A DNA stretch of 64,000 nt from Arcobacter arenosus (GTDB lineage: Bacteria > Campylobacterota > Campylobacteria > Campylobacterales > Arcobacteraceae), in the NCBI RefSeq assembly GCF_005771535.1, contig NZ_VANU01000001.1:496001-560000 (forward strand), in the 5' to 3' direction. The notes below the pieces were generated by a model, which ran no database searches, was not told where the DNA came from, and saw only the letters and a list, made by a program, of their open reading frames with translations. Each line of letters opens with the position of its first letter. The first letter of the stretch is position 1. Of the stretch, positions 62,672 to 64,000 are shown in pieces. The position numbers were made by a program, and so were the translations under genes.

Positions 62672-63148
62672 TTGAAAAAAAAATTGCGAGATGATTTAAC
62701 TCTTTTTAAAACCTCTAATTTTCCAAAAAAATTTAAATCACAATCAAATAAAAAATATCAGGTAACTATTGGAATTGGGGGAAATATTGGGGACACAAAA
62801 AAAATATTTGATAAGTTAATCTTATCTTTAAAAGGTGACTCTCGATTTGATTTACTTATAACTTCCCCACTTCTTCTTAATCCCCCCTTTGGATACCTAG
62901 AACAAAATGAGTTTTTAAATGGTATAATAATACTTAAAACTAATCTATCACCAAATGAGTTTTTAAAAAACATGCATAGATTAGAAAAGAGATTTGGAAG
63001 AAAGCGGTCCTTTCAAGATGCGCCTAGAACCTTAGATATAGATATAATCTTTTTTGATAATAAAAAAATTAATACTAAAAAACTTATTATCCCTCACAAA
63101 GATTGGGCAAATAGAGAGTCTGTGCTTATTCCTTTAAAACATTTATAA
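62672..63148 (+). CDS. folK: HPPK, 2-amino-4-hydroxy-6-hydroxymethyldihydropteridine diphosphokinase
   Basis: A 158-residue folate-pathway enzyme starting at a TTG with AAGGAG five bases upstream. Motifs: IGIGGNIGD, LLNPPFGYLEQNEFLNG, LEKRFGRKRSF and APRTLDIDIIFFDN (the magnesium-binding D-x-D). The N-terminus carries about 25 extra basic residues before the first strand. Downstream is mnmA, with a terminator-like hairpin between. Confidence 0.93.
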   Translation: MKKKLRDDLTLFKTSNFPKKFKSQSNKKYQVTIGIGGNIGDTKKIFDKLILSLKGDSRFDLLITSPLLLNPPFGYLEQNEFLNGIIILKTNLSPNEFLKNMHRLEKRFGRKRSFQDAPRTLDIDIIFFDNKKINTKKLIIPHKDWANRESVLIPLKHL

Positions 63149-63171
63149 AAACAACTTATTGTTGTAAATAC

Positions 63172-63194
63172 AGTTCTTAAAATAGAACTTTTTT
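63172..63194 (+). terminator. Terminator-like hairpin between folK and mnmA
   Basis: AGTTCT (63172-63177) pairs with AGAACT (63184-63189) around TAAAAT, followed by a T run to 63194. The short 6-bp stem would give partial termination; the mnmA SD and ATG come right after it. Confidence 0.5.
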
Positions 63195-63205
63195 AAAGGT
63201 AAATT

Positions 63206-64000
63206 ATGAAAAAAAAGAAAATAGTTGTAGGAATGTCAGGTGGTGTTGATTCTTCAGTTACAGCACTATTATTAAAACAACAAGGGTACGATGTTGTTGG
63301 TCTATTTATGCGAAATTGGGAGTATGGAATTAAAGGTAGCCAATGCCCTAATCGTATTGAATTTGAAGATGCAAAAAAAGTTGGTGCCTTAATAGGAATT
63401 GAGGTAAAGGGTAAAGATTTTGTTGAAGAATATAGAACCAAAGTATTTGATGTATTTTTAGAAGGTTTAAAAAAAGGTCTTACTCCAAATCCAGATATTT
63501 TATGTAATCGAGAAATTAAATTTAATGTTTTTTTAAATGAAGCAAAAAAAATGGGTGCAGATATGATTGCAACAGGGCACTATGCAAAAATTGCTTTTTA
63601 TAAAGACCACTACGTTCTTGATACTCCAAAAGATAGTTCAAAAGATCAAAGTTACTTTTTACATGCCTTATCAAGTGAACAATTATCACATGCTATGTTT
63701 CCACTAGGTGATTTAACAAAAAAAGAAGTTAGAGAAATAGCTAGAGAACATAATCTTCCAGTAAGTGACAAAAAAGATAGTACAGGTATATGTTTTATTG
63801 GTAATCAAAGATTTGATGATTTTATTACACAACATCTAAAAGCTATCCCTGGTGATATGATAGATGAAAATGGAAAAGTTTTAGGTAAACACAAAGGTCT
63901 TATTTGTTACACACTAGGACAGAGAAAAGGTATTGGTCTTGGTGGTATTAAAGATAATGAAGGTGAAAACAACACCCATAAACCATGGTTTGCAGCTAAA
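63206..64000 (+). CDS. mnmA: tRNA 2-thiouridylase MnmA, N-terminal part (runs off window)
   Basis: The first 265 residues of MnmA, which makes 2-thiouridine at the wobble position of tRNA-Lys, -Glu and -Gln. The PP-loop is VGMSGGVDSSVTALLL (about 8-23). The two catalytic cysteines are in NPDILCNREIKF and STGICFIGNQRF, and TGHYAKI and KDQSYFLHAL are also typical. It starts at the ATG at 63206 and is open at the window end. Two of its tRNA substrates are encoded in this window. Confidence 0.95.
   Translation, partial: MKKKKIVVGMSGGVDSSVTALLLKQQGYDVVGLFMRNWEYGIKGSQCPNRIEFEDAKKVGALIGIEVKGKDFVEEYRTKVFDVFLEGLKKGLTPNPDILCNREIKFNVFLNEAKKMGADMIATGHYAKIAFYKDHYVLDTPKDSSKDQSYFLHALSSEQLSHAMFPLGDLTKKEVREIAREHNLPVSDKKDSTGICFIGNQRFDDFITQHLKAIPGDMIDENGKVLGKHKGLICYTLGQRKGIGLGGIKDNEGENNTHKPWFAAK

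Overview
The window is a compact, AT-rich bacterial chromosome segment, coding on both strands. It most likely comes from the Arcobacter group of the Campylobacterota (Epsilonproteobacteria). Support for this comes from CcoI/CcoS next to a small cytochrome c553, an aminofutalosine-deaminase-type hydrolase, MsrPQ, the nifU-like/hypothetical/murE order, the rpsB-tsf-ABC ATPase-acidic protein-gmk order, and a TATAAT-centred promoter style with weak -35 boxes. I see no phage, insertion sequence, CRISPR array or rRNA. The genus assignment is inference.

Layout. 1-5,700: 5' end of a UvrD-type helicase, a candidate small RNA, a large chemoreceptor with dCache, HAMP, signalling and CZB domains and a CheR-tether-like C-terminus, the MsrPQ repair pair, and Tpx. 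5,700-13,000 (minus strand): a CvfB-like S1 protein, zinc-type ABC genes without a binding protein, an ElyC-like protein, the complete AmmeMemoRadiSam trio (A, radical SAM, B), ferrochelatase and an orphan ABC ATPase. 13,000-22,600: cytochrome c553, ccoS/ccoI, a REC-GGDEF-EAL protein, and the rpsB-tsf operon with a long structured leader. 22,700-27,300: a TudS-like desulfidase/amino-acid ABC operon preceded by a three-way-junction 5' element, a very good fluoroacetate-dehalogenase homologue, a DUF2267 protein and a flavoprotein. 27,500-32,300: a MoxR/DUF58/VWA (Bat-like) operon ending in two paralogous membrane-anchored proteins of unknown function. 32,300-37,300: murE, a hypothetical, a nifU-like gene, an unlisted 43-residue membrane protein and ileS. 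37,600-40,350: mqo, pncC-like, and eight tRNA genes (Lys-Glu-Val-Glu-Asp-Lys-Val-Asp).

40,440-58,320 is the most coherent block: a sensor kinase/OmpR-type regulator pair, a DUF4212+SSS symporter, two DUF485+ActP symporter pairs, two copies of a CNB-CBS-DUF294 protein with a DnaQ-like exonuclease, and ackA-pta-ackA. Reading the intergenic DNA shows a shared, previously unlabelled signal: direct repeats of TGCTAY/TGCTAT with an exact 11-bp period upstream of all three symporter operons and pta. In front of pta they sit 10 bp from a perfect TATAAT. That geometry fits an OmpR-family activator, and such a regulator is encoded at the head of the block. A second palindrome, TGTACAA-N3-TTGTACA, occurs near mqo, between the two actP operons, and in degraded form before pta. 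I infer a locally controlled regulon for uptake and activation of acetate or similar short acids, linked to malate oxidation. A C8 tract just upstream of the sensor kinase promoter suggests possible phase variation.

58,300-64,000: a hypothetical, sppA, an aminofutalosine-deaminase-family hydrolase, aroQ, an M24 peptidase, folK and the 5' part of mnmA.
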